Below, piece after piece: positions 35,407-42,978 of a stretch of DNA of 64,000 nt. Made by a program: the position numbers and the translations under genes. This DNA comes from Geosporobacter ferrireducens. GTDB lineage: Bacteria > Bacillota > Clostridia > Peptostreptococcales > Thermotaleaceae. The stretch spans positions 4,133,416-4,197,415 of the forward strand of contig NZ_CP017269.1 in assembly GCF_001750685.1 (NCBI RefSeq), read 5' to 3'. The notes under the pieces were generated by a model. That model had not been told where the DNA came from, made no database searches, and saw only the letters and a program-made list of their open reading frames with translations. Position 1 is the first letter of the stretch. Each line of letters opens with the position of its first letter.

Positions 35407-36249
35407 ATGAAAAAGAAAATAAAAATTTTAGTACTGTTAATAGCTGCTCTGGCAGGTTTCCTATATTTACAGAATAACTGGATTGGGGTATCTAAGTGGG
35501 AGCTGACTTTTGATAAACTGCCAGAGAACTTTGATGGCTTTAAAGTAATCCATCTTTCTGATTTGCATAGCAAATTCTTTGGTAAAAATCAGCAACAACT
35601 GGTAACCATCATAAAAAAATCAGAGCCGGACATCATCGTAATCACTGGTGACTTGGTAGATCGTAAACATTATGATGAACAAGCAGCTTTATCATTAGTA
35701 CATCAAGCTGTGAAAATTGCACCGGTTTATTTTGTGATGGGAAATCATGAATGGTGGTCTGGTCGTTTTGTCAATTTGGAAAAGCAATTAGTAGAAGCCG
35801 GTGTCCATGTATTGCGTAATAACTGGCAAACCATTGAAAGAGACGGACAAAAAATATTTGTATGCGGCATTGATGATCCGGCTGCAGCAGGGAGTCAGTA
35901 TGATGAGAATGGATTTATAGAAGAAAAGTTACAGGAAACATTGACAAAAATCTCAAAAGATAGCTTCCGGCTGCTTCTATCCCATAGGCCAGAAAAGATG
36001 CCGCTTTATACACAGTATGAAGTAGATTTAGTTTTAAGCGGCCATGCCCATGGCGGACAGTTTAGAATTCCTTTTGTAGGTGGGATAGTAGCACCAGATC
36101 AGGGATTTTTCCCACAGTATACATCAGGGGTATATCGGGATAGAGATACAACCATGGTTGTCAGTAGAGGTCTTGGCAACAGCATTATTCCACAGAGAAT
36201 TTTCAATAGACCGGAAGTGATTGATATTGTTCTGAATTGGGGGGATTGA
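35407..36249 (+). CDS. Membrane-anchored metallophosphoesterase (YkuE/YaeI-like)
   Basis: About 280 residues. An N-terminal membrane anchor (ILVLLIAALAGFLYL) is followed by a calcineurin-like domain with the metal motifs DLH (HLSDLHSKF), GDLVDRKH, GNHEWW, and the late H in LSGHAHGGQFRIP. This pattern matches enzymes such as YaeI/YkuE that act on phospholipid-type or other phosphodiesters at the outer membrane face. Start at ATG 35407 after GGGGATAGG; an upstream ATG at 35395 is less well placed. Confidence 0.87.
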   Translation: MKKKIKILVLLIAALAGFLYLQNNWIGVSKWELTFDKLPENFDGFKVIHLSDLHSKFFGKNQQQLVTIIKKSEPDIIVITGDLVDRKHYDEQAALSLVHQAVKIAPVYFVMGNHEWWSGRFVNLEKQLVEAGVHVLRNNWQTIERDGQKIFVCGIDDPAAAGSQYDENGFIEEKLQETLTKISKDSFRLLLSHRPEKMPLYTQYEVDLVLSGHAHGGQFRIPFVGGIVAPDQGFFPQYTSGVYRDRDTTMVVSRGLGNSIIPQRIFNRPEVIDIVLNWGD

Positions 36250-36279
36250 GGAGATGATTTGGAAATGTTGATTTTATCC

Positions 36280-36308
36280 TTGACAAATCTAATTAAGAGG
36301 ATTATGAT
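36280..36308 (+). promoter_or_regulatory. Sigma-A promoter of the arsR-like operon
   Basis: TTGACA, exactly 17 nt, TATGAT. Confidence 0.75.
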
Positions 36309-36333
36309 TTAATTAAGTTAATGCTTAATTAAA
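36308..36333 (+). promoter_or_regulatory. ArsR-family operator
   Basis: TTTAATTAAG and CTTAATTAAA are perfect inverted repeats around TTAATG, directly after the -10 box and 13 nt before the regulator start. Binding here would block transcription. Confidence 0.7.
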
Positions 36334-36345
36334 AAGAGGTGAAGG

Positions 36346-36708
36346 ATGGATCAGATCGTACAGATATTAAAAGCGCTGGGTGATGAAACAAGGCTGAAAA
36401 TATTAATTATTCTTTCAAGAAAAAGAATTTGTGCAAAAGGAATTGCCAAACATTTGAATATCTCAGAAGCAGCAGTATCACAACATATAAAAGTTCTCAA
36501 AGATGCAGGTATCATTACAGGAGCAAAGGTAGGCTACTATGTTCATTACGACTTACAGAAAGCAACACTAAGAGAAATCGTAAAACTCGTAGAGGAAATA
36601 AATAGCATCCATACTATAAGCTGCTGCAAATTAGGTGTTCATATACCCCAGGAGTGTGTAGTGTCCTGTAAAGCTCAGAAAAATAAATGTTGTCAAAAAA
36701 ATAAGTGA
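36346..36708 (+). CDS. ArsR/SmtB-family metal- or thiol-sensing repressor
   Basis: A 120-residue winged-helix repressor (LGDETRLKILIILS, ISEAAVSQHIKVLKDAGII). The C terminus is Cys-rich (SCCKLGV, CVVSC, KNKCCQ), giving a likely metal(loid) or persulfide sensing site. It sits behind a sigma-A promoter and palindromic operator and is probably autoregulated. Its stop overlaps the start region of the NifX-like gene. It has an atypically extended C-terminal tail. Confidence 0.87.
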   Translation: MDQIVQILKALGDETRLKILIILSRKRICAKGIAKHLNISEAAVSQHIKVLKDAGIITGAKVGYYVHYDLQKATLREIVKLVEEINSIHTISCCKLGVHIPQECVVSCKAQKNKCCQKNK

Positions 36709-36731
36709 TCAAAAAAGAAAGGAGAATAGAT

Positions 36732-37100
36732 ATGAAAATATGTGTACCGATTCAGGAGGACAAAGGCTTAGACAGTATTGCCTACAGCCACTTTGGATCA
36801 GCTCCATTTTTTCTGATTTATGATTTAGAAAAGGAAGAAACGAAAGTCATTGAAAATAAGGATCTGCATCATGCACATGGGATGTGCCAGCCGCTTAAAG
36901 CTCTTGGGGGGGAAACTGTGGAAGCTGTTTTGGTTGGCGGTATTGGTGCAGGGGCGTTAATGAAACTAAGCAATCAAGGCGTAAGGGCCTATAGGGTTAC
37001 AGGTGAAACTGTACTGCAAAATATTGAACGGTTAAAGCGGAATGAACTAGCAGAGTTTTCGATTCACAACAGTTGCAGCCAGCATGATTGTGGGCACTAG
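36732..37100 (+). CDS. NifX/NifB-type (dinitrogenase Fe-Mo cofactor) domain protein
   Basis: A 122-residue RNase H-like small domain (MKICVPIQEDKGLDSIAYSHFGSAPFFLIYD; GVRAYRVTGETVLQNIERLK) with a His/Cys-containing tail (HDCGH). In clostridia such stand-alone domains occur with metal or Fe-S handling genes and not with nitrogenase. Start at ATG 36732 after AAAGGAG. It is in one operon with the ArsR-type regulator, ending at the hairpin at 37143. Confidence 0.83.
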   Translation: MKICVPIQEDKGLDSIAYSHFGSAPFFLIYDLEKEETKVIENKDLHHAHGMCQPLKALGGETVEAVLVGGIGAGALMKLSNQGVRAYRVTGETVLQNIERLKRNELAEFSIHNSCSQHDCGH

Positions 37101-37142
37101 AAAATTGATTTGGACAGGAGGCTGATGACAAAAACTAAAAAA

Positions 37143-37172
37143 GACACCTGCCACAAGGCAGATGTTTTTTTT
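37143..37172 (+). terminator. Intrinsic terminator
   Basis: ACACCTGCC pairs with GGCAGATGT around ACAA, followed by T8. Confidence 0.85.
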
Positions 37173-37210
37173 AGAATCTCAATGATAAACCTGATTATGG
37201 GGGTGGATTC

Positions 37211-37696
37211 ATGAACGGCTATGTGATGTATATGGTGACGATTTCACTTTTAGTGCTTTCACATTTTAAAGATAGAAAAAAGACAAAATTGGCTCTGATA
37301 AAGGCTTGGAAGTCTTTTGAAAATATTTTGCCGCAACTTCTAGGCGTGTTGATTCTTGTAGGTATGCTCTTAGCAGCATTTGATGCAGAATTAATATCCC
37401 GGATCATAGGCAGTCAGTCGGGGTGGATGGGTGTGACTTTCTCTACTATCGTTGGAGCAATTACGTTGATTCCGGGATTTGTAGCATTTCCTACAGCTGC
37501 ACTGCTGTTGAACAACGGAGCCGGATATATGCAGATCGGTGCTTTTGTGTCTGCATTGATGATGGTAGGGGTTATAACAGCGCCTGTTGAGATCAAGTAT
37601 TTTGGTAAACGGCTTACAATCATGAGAAATGTGTTAGCATTTTTCTTTTCTTTTGTTGTGGCGTACGTTATTGGAAAGGTTGTTGGTGGGATATGA
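37211..37696 (+). CDS. Permease half, DUF318/ArsP-like, part 1
   Basis: A 161-residue membrane protein with four to five hydrophobic segments. It has the PGFVAFPTAALLLNNGAG stretch and a TAPVEIKYFGKR motif as in one half of DUF318/ArsP-type permeases. The next gene encodes the other half and overlaps it by 4 nt. Proximity to an ArsR-type repressor suggests export of a metalloid or thiol compound. The substrate is unknown. Confidence 0.8.
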   Translation: MNGYVMYMVTISLLVLSHFKDRKKTKLALIKAWKSFENILPQLLGVLILVGMLLAAFDAELISRIIGSQSGWMGVTFSTIVGAITLIPGFVAFPTAALLLNNGAGYMQIGAFVSALMMVGVITAPVEIKYFGKRLTIMRNVLAFFFSFVVAYVIGKVVGGI

Positions 37697-38223
37697 CGTT
37701 AATAAAAAAATATAGATTTTTTCTTATTACGGTTATAGGTATGCTTGTAATATTATTGATCAATAGAGAAATAGGAATGAGAGCCATTCATATAACGGGG
37801 TTTAGTTTAAAAGAAATGCTTTTAGTCATACCGCCGGTTTTTGTGTTGCTTGGGCTGTTAGACGTATGGGTTCCGAAAGAAACGATGATTCGGTATATGG
37901 GAGAGGAATCGGGGCTAAAGGGAATCCTATTAGCAATCTTGCTAGGATCAGCAGCAGCAGGTCCTCTCTATGGCGCTTTTCCTGTTGCAGCAGTATTTAT
38001 GAAAAAAGGAGTTAAATTCAGCAATGTTTTAATTTTTATAGGGGCATGGTCTACGACTAAGATACCGATGTTGTTGTTTGAGATTTCAGCTTTGGGGGTA
38101 AAATTTGCCCTGACAAGGTTATTTGTAGATATACCTGGGATTATATTGATTGCGTATATTTTATGTGCGCTTGTGGATAAAACGGAAGTGGAAAGAATCT
38201 ACAAGGAAGCTGAATCACTGTAA
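37693..38223 (+). CDS. Permease half, DUF318/ArsP-like, part 2
   Basis: A 176-residue membrane protein with five to six hydrophobic segments and the motif GSAAAGPLYGAFPVAAVFMKKG followed by IFIGAWSTTKIPMLLFE, the mirror-image half of the ArsP-type fold. It overlaps the first half by ATGA, so it is translationally coupled; the two probably make one transporter. In many genomes these halves are one gene. Confidence 0.8.
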   Translation: MTLIKKYRFFLITVIGMLVILLINREIGMRAIHITGFSLKEMLLVIPPVFVLLGLLDVWVPKETMIRYMGEESGLKGILLAILLGSAAAGPLYGAFPVAAVFMKKGVKFSNVLIFIGAWSTTKIPMLLFEISALGVKFALTRLFVDIPGIILIAYILCALVDKTEVERIYKEAESL

Positions 38224-38263
38224 TAATAGGCTCACAAAAAAGAAAAATTTTAAGGGGTGCGGA

Positions 38264-39115
38264 ATGATTACTTATAAGCAGTGTACGGAGGTACACATAG
38301 ATGCAATTTATGAAGCTTTTCAGCAGGGGTTTTCTGACTATATTATCGATATAGCTATGCCTAAGGAAGCCTTCGTGAAGCGTTTCTTCGGGCCAGAGGG
38401 AAACCATTTGAAGTATTCCTATATCGCATTGGACGGACAGCAGCCTATCGGGCTGATTTTAGGAGGAATAAAAGAATACGAGGGGGTTAAAACCTTGCGT
38501 TGCGGAACGCTGTGTATCCATCCCGGGTATAGAGGGCAGGGGGTCAGTCAGAATCTTTTTGAACGACATAAGAAGACTGGAATAGCAAATAGATGCAAAC
38601 AATTGTTTTTAGAAGTAATCATAGGTAATGACCGCGCAATAGGATTTTATAAAGGTTTAGGCTATGACAAAATTTATGAATTATCTTATTATTATCATGA
38701 AGCGCCACTAGCTATAGATAAAAAGGGACAGTTAGGATATGAAATTGAGCTGATTCGTATGGATGAGGTTAAAGCGCTGCAAAACAGATTGCAGGATATT
38801 CATATCAATTGGCAGAATGATTTTGATTATATAGAAAAACTTGAAAACAAAGTCAATCATGGGATATTTAAAGAATCGGTGCTAATTGGTGCTATAAGCA
38901 TGCTCCCTAGCGGCAAGATTCATTTTATATGGGTAGACCCTAGATTTCGGCATCAGGGAATTGGAAGGAACCTTATCGGTTATGGCGTAAAAGAATTAAA
39001 GCCTGAAAAGTTGCACATCAGTTTTCCAAACAATAGTAATCTGCAGGGCTTTGTAAAACACACAGGATTTATCAAAGACAGCATTTCACAACAGGAGATG
39101 TATCTAGTCCTATAA
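38264..39115 (+). CDS. Tandem GNAT N-acetyltransferase
   Basis: A 283-residue protein with two GNAT folds. The first (about 1-150) has the acetyl-CoA motif LCIHPGYRGQGVSQNLFE. The second (about 190-283) has IWVDPRFRHQGIGRNLI. The acceptor is unknown. Start at ATG 38264 after AAGGGGTG; the longer reading starts far inside the permease gene. Confidence 0.85.
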   Translation: MITYKQCTEVHIDAIYEAFQQGFSDYIIDIAMPKEAFVKRFFGPEGNHLKYSYIALDGQQPIGLILGGIKEYEGVKTLRCGTLCIHPGYRGQGVSQNLFERHKKTGIANRCKQLFLEVIIGNDRAIGFYKGLGYDKIYELSYYYHEAPLAIDKKGQLGYEIELIRMDEVKALQNRLQDIHINWQNDFDYIEKLENKVNHGIFKESVLIGAISMLPSGKIHFIWVDPRFRHQGIGRNLIGYGVKELKPEKLHISFPNNSNLQGFVKHTGFIKDSISQQEMYLVL

Positions 39116-39201
39116 GAGAGCAAAATTTGCTTGAAACAAGTAATTCTATAAAAAAGATCGGAAAAATCGTTCGCTGATAATCTAGATAAGGGGGAATTTC
39201 T

Positions 39202-39585
39202 ATGAAATACGGATGGATTGACGAATACTGTCTCTCAAAAAAAGCGGCAGAGAAGGATTTTAAGGTAGAATGGGATGCGACAAGATACCTGATTGGCGGA
39301 AAAATGTTTGCTATGCTGGGGGGAGACAAAGAAAAAAATGCAATCATTACCCTAAAATGTGAACCATCCTTTGGTCAGTATTTAAGGGAGCAGTATGCCC
39401 ATATTACCGCCGGATATTACATGAATAAAGAACACTGGAATTCAGCGTATCTGGATGGAGATGTGCCTGATGCGGTTTTACAGCAGATGATCGATATGTC
39501 CTATGAATTGGTATTAGGTTCTCTAAGTAAAAAAAAGCAAAAAGAAATTATTGAAGGCAATATATTGGTTGAGTCAAAGGGATGA
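39202..39585 (+). CDS. MmcQ/YjbR-family protein
   Basis: A 127-residue CyaY-like fold protein of the MmcQ/YjbR group. Features: WDATRYLIGGKMFAMLGGD, ITLKCEPSFGQYLREQYAHITAGYYMNKEHWNSAYLDGDVPD and a closing helix (IDMSYELVLGSL). The function is not established; some members are called DNA-binding. Its stop codon is inside the terminator hairpin at 39571. Confidence 0.87.
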   Translation: MKYGWIDEYCLSKKAAEKDFKVEWDATRYLIGGKMFAMLGGDKEKNAIITLKCEPSFGQYLREQYAHITAGYYMNKEHWNSAYLDGDVPDAVLQQMIDMSYELVLGSLSKKKQKEIIEGNILVESKG

Positions 39586-39607
39586 TTCCTTTGACTCGTT
39601 TTCTTTT
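39571..39607 (+). terminator. Intrinsic terminator
   Basis: GAGTCAAAGGGA pairs with TCCTTTGACTC, followed by T-rich sequence. It overlaps the end of the preceding gene. Confidence 0.85.
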
Positions 39608-39654
39608 CTTTGATAAACTATCTTTATAAATTCTGGGTGTATAAGCAAGGGTAT

Positions 39655-39681
39655 AACATCCTGATATAGGGTGTTTTTTTA
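39655..39681 (+). terminator. Terminator-like hairpin upstream of the HesB-like gene
   Basis: ACATCCT pairs with AGGGTGT, followed by T7. It might be an attenuator for the next gene. Confidence 0.6.
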
Positions 39682-39720
39682 TTACTTATTACATAACATA
39701 AATAAAAAAGGAGGAATAAA

Positions 39721-40041
39721 ATGAAAATATTGATTTCAGAAGCAGCAAAAATGGAATTAGAACAAGAACTAAAGCAATATGATATGACCAATAAGGGGTT
39801 AAGATTGTTTATTACAGGCTATGGATGAGCAGGCCCATCTTTTGGTATGGCTCTGGATGAGCCAAAAGAAGAAGACTATGTAGAAGATTTTGGAAGCTTC
39901 AGTACGATTATTGCCAGGGATGTATTAGAAGGACTGCCACAGGTTAGCATAGATTTCGTAAATAACGCCCGTGGAAAGGGCTTCACGATTTCTACAGGCG
40001 CTGGAGGATGCGGAGACAGCTGTGGAGACAGCTGCATGTAG
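39721..40041 (+). CDS. HesB-like selenoprotein (UGA = selenocysteine)
   Basis: Read through TGA 39826-39828, the frame gives a 106-residue HesB/IscA-type protein: ATG 39721 with AAGGAGG, then LRLFITGYG-U36-AGPSFGMALDEP, and a Cys-rich end (GGCGDSCGDSCM). The first ligand Cys of the family is at the UGA. HesB-like selenoproteins of this form are known in bacteria. A stem GGC-CATC / GATG-GCC (39832-39863) follows the UGA and could be the SECIS element. Fe-S or selenium-related redox chemistry is the likely role. Confidence 0.85.
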
Positions 40042-40107
40042 GTTGCTTTTTTATAAAAAGTACACCAAATATGAATAAGTTATTCATATTATTTTAATAC
40101 AGAACAT

Positions 40108-40156
40108 AAAAGTTAGAGAAGTATTCTAAAAAGGATGCGCTCTAACTTTTTTTGTT
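40108..40156 (+). terminator. Intrinsic terminator
   Basis: AAAGTTAGAG pairs with CTCTAACTTT, followed by T5. The remaining gap 40157-40365 holds no gene that I can support. Confidence 0.8.
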
Positions 40157-40365
40157 GTAGAAACCATAGGAAGTTATTCGACAATTTGTGCGATTTTTCG
40201 TTCAATTAAAAGGAAAATCGATATTTAAGGCGAATGATAATAGTATGTTTTCATGGTGAATAAAAATTTGAAAAGCAGTTTTTTCAAACAGTTATAGGGA
40301 ATTTTCACATAGGGATGCGAAATTATTCAGGATATAAGAAACGAGGATAAAGGAGGAATGAAGAC

Positions 40366-41157
40366 ATGAAGCGACTTGGTATTTACAATAATAAAGGCGG
40401 TGTAGGGAAAAGCACACTGACATCCAATTTAGGTGCGGGATTGGCAATCAAATTAGGCTACAAGACATTGATTATAGACTTAGATTCTCAGAGAGATACT
40501 TCAAAGTTTTTAGGTTTGCAGGATACAACGAAAGCCATTAACGATATTTTTGAGCAAGAAGATGCGAGACGGAAAGGACGGGTCGTTGCAAATGAAATTA
40601 AGGTGGAAAACTGTATTGTAAAAAACATAAGGGAAAATCTTGATATCCTTACAAACCGGGGACTAAAGATTATTGATAGCTTTATCAAAGATACCAAGCG
40701 ATTTGACTTAGTGTTCGGAAGACTCCTTGTTGATTTAGAGAAAATGGAATATGATTGTATACTCATAGACTGCGGGCCATCTCAAACCAGTGTCAATGAC
40801 GCAATTCTTTCCTATGTAGACCATATTATTTTACCGATCCAAACGGAAATGGCCAGTGTAGATGCAGTAGAAAATGTATATGAATATCTAGATCTTCTTG
40901 ATTTACCTAGTTCTAAGGTTAAGTTTGTCGTTCCCAACATGTTTGATGGCAGACTGGTTAATGCAAAACGAAATCTAGAGCGTATCCGCGAATATTTCAA
41001 GGACAACCAAGGGATTACCATTACAGATCCCATTCAACGGAGGGTGAAGATTACAGAAGCAGGAGCCCTTGGAAAGAGCGTTTTTGAATATGATATAGAT
41101 GCATCTAATCAAATCTTAAAAACTCTGGAGAGTGTAGTGACTTATCTGGAGCAATAA
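40366..41157 (+). CDS. ParA/Soj-family ATPase, orphan
   Basis: A 263-residue P-loop ATPase with the deviant Walker A NNKGGVGKST, LIIDLDSQRDTSKFLG, the Walker B-type CILIDCGPSQT, and ILPIQTEMASVDAV. ParA proteins position DNA or protein complexes. There is no parB, plasmid replication gene or flagellar gene beside it, so this is an orphan whose cargo is unknown. AAAGGAGGA precedes the ATG. Confidence 0.88.
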   Translation: MKRLGIYNNKGGVGKSTLTSNLGAGLAIKLGYKTLIIDLDSQRDTSKFLGLQDTTKAINDIFEQEDARRKGRVVANEIKVENCIVKNIRENLDILTNRGLKIIDSFIKDTKRFDLVFGRLLVDLEKMEYDCILIDCGPSQTSVNDAILSYVDHIILPIQTEMASVDAVENVYEYLDLLDLPSSKVKFVVPNMFDGRLVNAKRNLERIREYFKDNQGITITDPIQRRVKITEAGALGKSVFEYDIDASNQILKTLESVVTYLEQ

Positions 41158-41264
41158 GAGATAATGCATTTCTATGAAAATACGAAATTACAATGTCGTA
41201 AGGATCGAAGCCCTCGTCGTTCCGGGTATAAAGTAGGGTTCTCAATCACATAGATATATTTTGG

Positions 41265-41293
41265 CAGGTATCTTACTAAGATACCTGTTTTTT
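41265..41293 (+). terminator. Intrinsic terminator
   Basis: CAGGTATCTT pairs with AAGATACCTG, followed by T6. Confidence 0.85.
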
Positions 41294-41390
41294 GATGTGC
41301 AATAAATTGAAGTATGCAAGAGACGAAATATTCATGTAAATATTTTTCAGGTAGGAGGATGGAGCCGGGATAAAATAGGACTCCATAATA

Positions 41391-41415
41391 TTGTCACTTT
41401 TCTATAGTGACACAA
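41391..41415 (+). promoter_or_regulatory. MtlR-like operator before the PTS operon
   Basis: TTGTCAC, 9 nt, GTGACACAA. It resembles the inverted repeat (TTGNCACA...TGTGNCAA) known for Bacillus-type MtlR. It lies about 120 nt before the first PTS gene. The rest of the 375-nt gap shows only the terminator at 41265. Confidence 0.5.
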
Positions 41416-41532
41416 CTACATATCTTTTTATTGTAGGCCTTGAAATATCTACATATAATGAAATCAATACTTAAGTATTTTTATAAATGACATGTCATGA
41501 TCAAAAATGAATGAAACTGAGGGAGGGATATT

Positions 41533-42942
41533 ATGTCAACAGCCACAGCTTATTCAGAAAAGGACATGAAAGGATCTATTCAAAAATTTGGACGCTTTTT
41601 AAGCGGAATGGTAATGCCGAATATCGGAGCTTTTATTGCATGGGGATTGATTACTGCGCTATTTATACCGACGGGTTGGACACCCAATGAAAATTTATCT
41701 AAATTAGTTGGACCTATGATCTTGTACTTATTGCCATTGTTAATCGGTTATACCGGCGGGAAAATTGTTGCAGGAACAAGAGGGGGTATGTTAGGTGCAG
41801 TAGCGACCATGGGTGTTGTTGTAGGTGTAGATATTCCTATGTTTATTGGCGCTATGATTATGGGCCCCTTAGGCGGTTACTGTATAAAGAAGTTTGATCA
41901 ATGGGCAGAAGGAAAAGTGCCGGCAGGATTTGAAATGCTGGTGAATAATTTCTCGGCAGGGATTATTGGTGCGATCATCACAATAGTAGCTTATTTAGGC
42001 ATTGGTCCCATCGTATTAGGATTGAACAATATCTTAAAGACTGGCGTAGAAGGGATTGTAAATGCAGGTATGCTGCCGCTGACTTCTTTGTTTATTGAAC
42101 CGGGAAAGATATTATTCCTAAACAATGCGATGAATCATGGTGTTCTAGGACCTCTGGGAATCCAGCAGGCAAATGAGATGGGAAAATCAATATTCTTCTT
42201 ACTTGAAACAAATCCGGGACCAGGATTAGGCATCCTGTTAGCTTATTGGGTCTTCTCAAAAGGGACGGTCAAGCAATCAGCGCCGGGTGCTGTCATCATA
42301 CATTTCCTGGGTGGTATTCATGAAATCTATTTTCCATATGTGTTGATGAACCCGGTTCTTCTCTTAGCCGTCATTGCCGGTGGTGCCAGTGGCGTATTCA
42401 CATTTAGCCTGCTAGGCGGGGGTTTAGTCGCTACACCTTCACCGGGAAGTATTTTTGCATTATTAGCTATGACGCCAAGGGGGGGATTTATTGCTGTAAT
42501 TCTAGGTGTTGCAGTATCTGCTGCGGTGAGTTTCTTGGTGGGTGCTTTCTTTATTAAAAGAACTGCTGACGAAACAAGTGGGGTTGAATTTGCGGCGGCC
42601 AAAGAAAAAACTAAGACGTTAAAAGGGAAGAAAGAAGTAAATGCAGAAATAAACAAAATACAAAATACGAAGATTCAAAAAATTATTTTTGCTTGTGATG
42701 CTGGAATGGGTTCTAGTGCTATGGGTGCTACTACTTTAAGAAGTAAGCTAAAGAAAGCAGGATTAGACATCCAGGTAGTAAATAAAGCAATTGACGACAT
42801 ACCAGAGGATGCACAATTTGTGATTACACATGAAAGCCTAACTTCTAGAGCAAAAGAGAAAGCACCCCATGCAGAGCATATGTCTATACAGAATTTTGTT
42901 GAGGGCAAGCAATATGATGACCTTATTCGGCAGCTGAAATAA
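41533..42942 (+). CDS. PTS mannitol-type transporter, IICB
   Basis: A 469-residue enzyme II. The membrane IIC domain (1 to about 340) contains GRFLSGMVMPNIGAFIAWG, the active-site GGIHEIYFPYVLMNP and LVATPSPGSI. A IIB domain (about 380-469) has the phosphocysteine loop FACDAGMGSSAMGA. It imports and phosphorylates a hexitol, probably mannitol or a relative. It lacks IIA, which can come from the paralog at 45118. It is first in the operon with the MtlR-like activator. GGGAGGG precedes the ATG. Confidence 0.9.
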   Translation: MSTATAYSEKDMKGSIQKFGRFLSGMVMPNIGAFIAWGLITALFIPTGWTPNENLSKLVGPMILYLLPLLIGYTGGKIVAGTRGGMLGAVATMGVVVGVDIPMFIGAMIMGPLGGYCIKKFDQWAEGKVPAGFEMLVNNFSAGIIGAIITIVAYLGIGPIVLGLNNILKTGVEGIVNAGMLPLTSLFIEPGKILFLNNAMNHGVLGPLGIQQANEMGKSIFFLLETNPGPGLGILLAYWVFSKGTVKQSAPGAVIIHFLGGIHEIYFPYVLMNPVLLLAVIAGGASGVFTFSLLGGGLVATPSPGSIFALLAMTPRGGFIAVILGVAVSAAVSFLVGAFFIKRTADETSGVEFAAAKEKTKTLKGKKEVNAEINKIQNTKIQKIIFACDAGMGSSAMGATTLRSKLKKAGLDIQVVNKAIDDIPEDAQFVITHESLTSRAKEKAPHAEHMSIQNFVEGKQYDDLIRQLK

Positions 42943-42978
42943 TTTTCAAAAAATTATTTTGAAAGGCAGCTGATTCTA

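Noticed and set aside
41158..41260. Possible tRNA or structured RNA (GGATCGAAGCCC region)
   Set aside because: No cloverleaf arms or conserved T-loop could be assembled.
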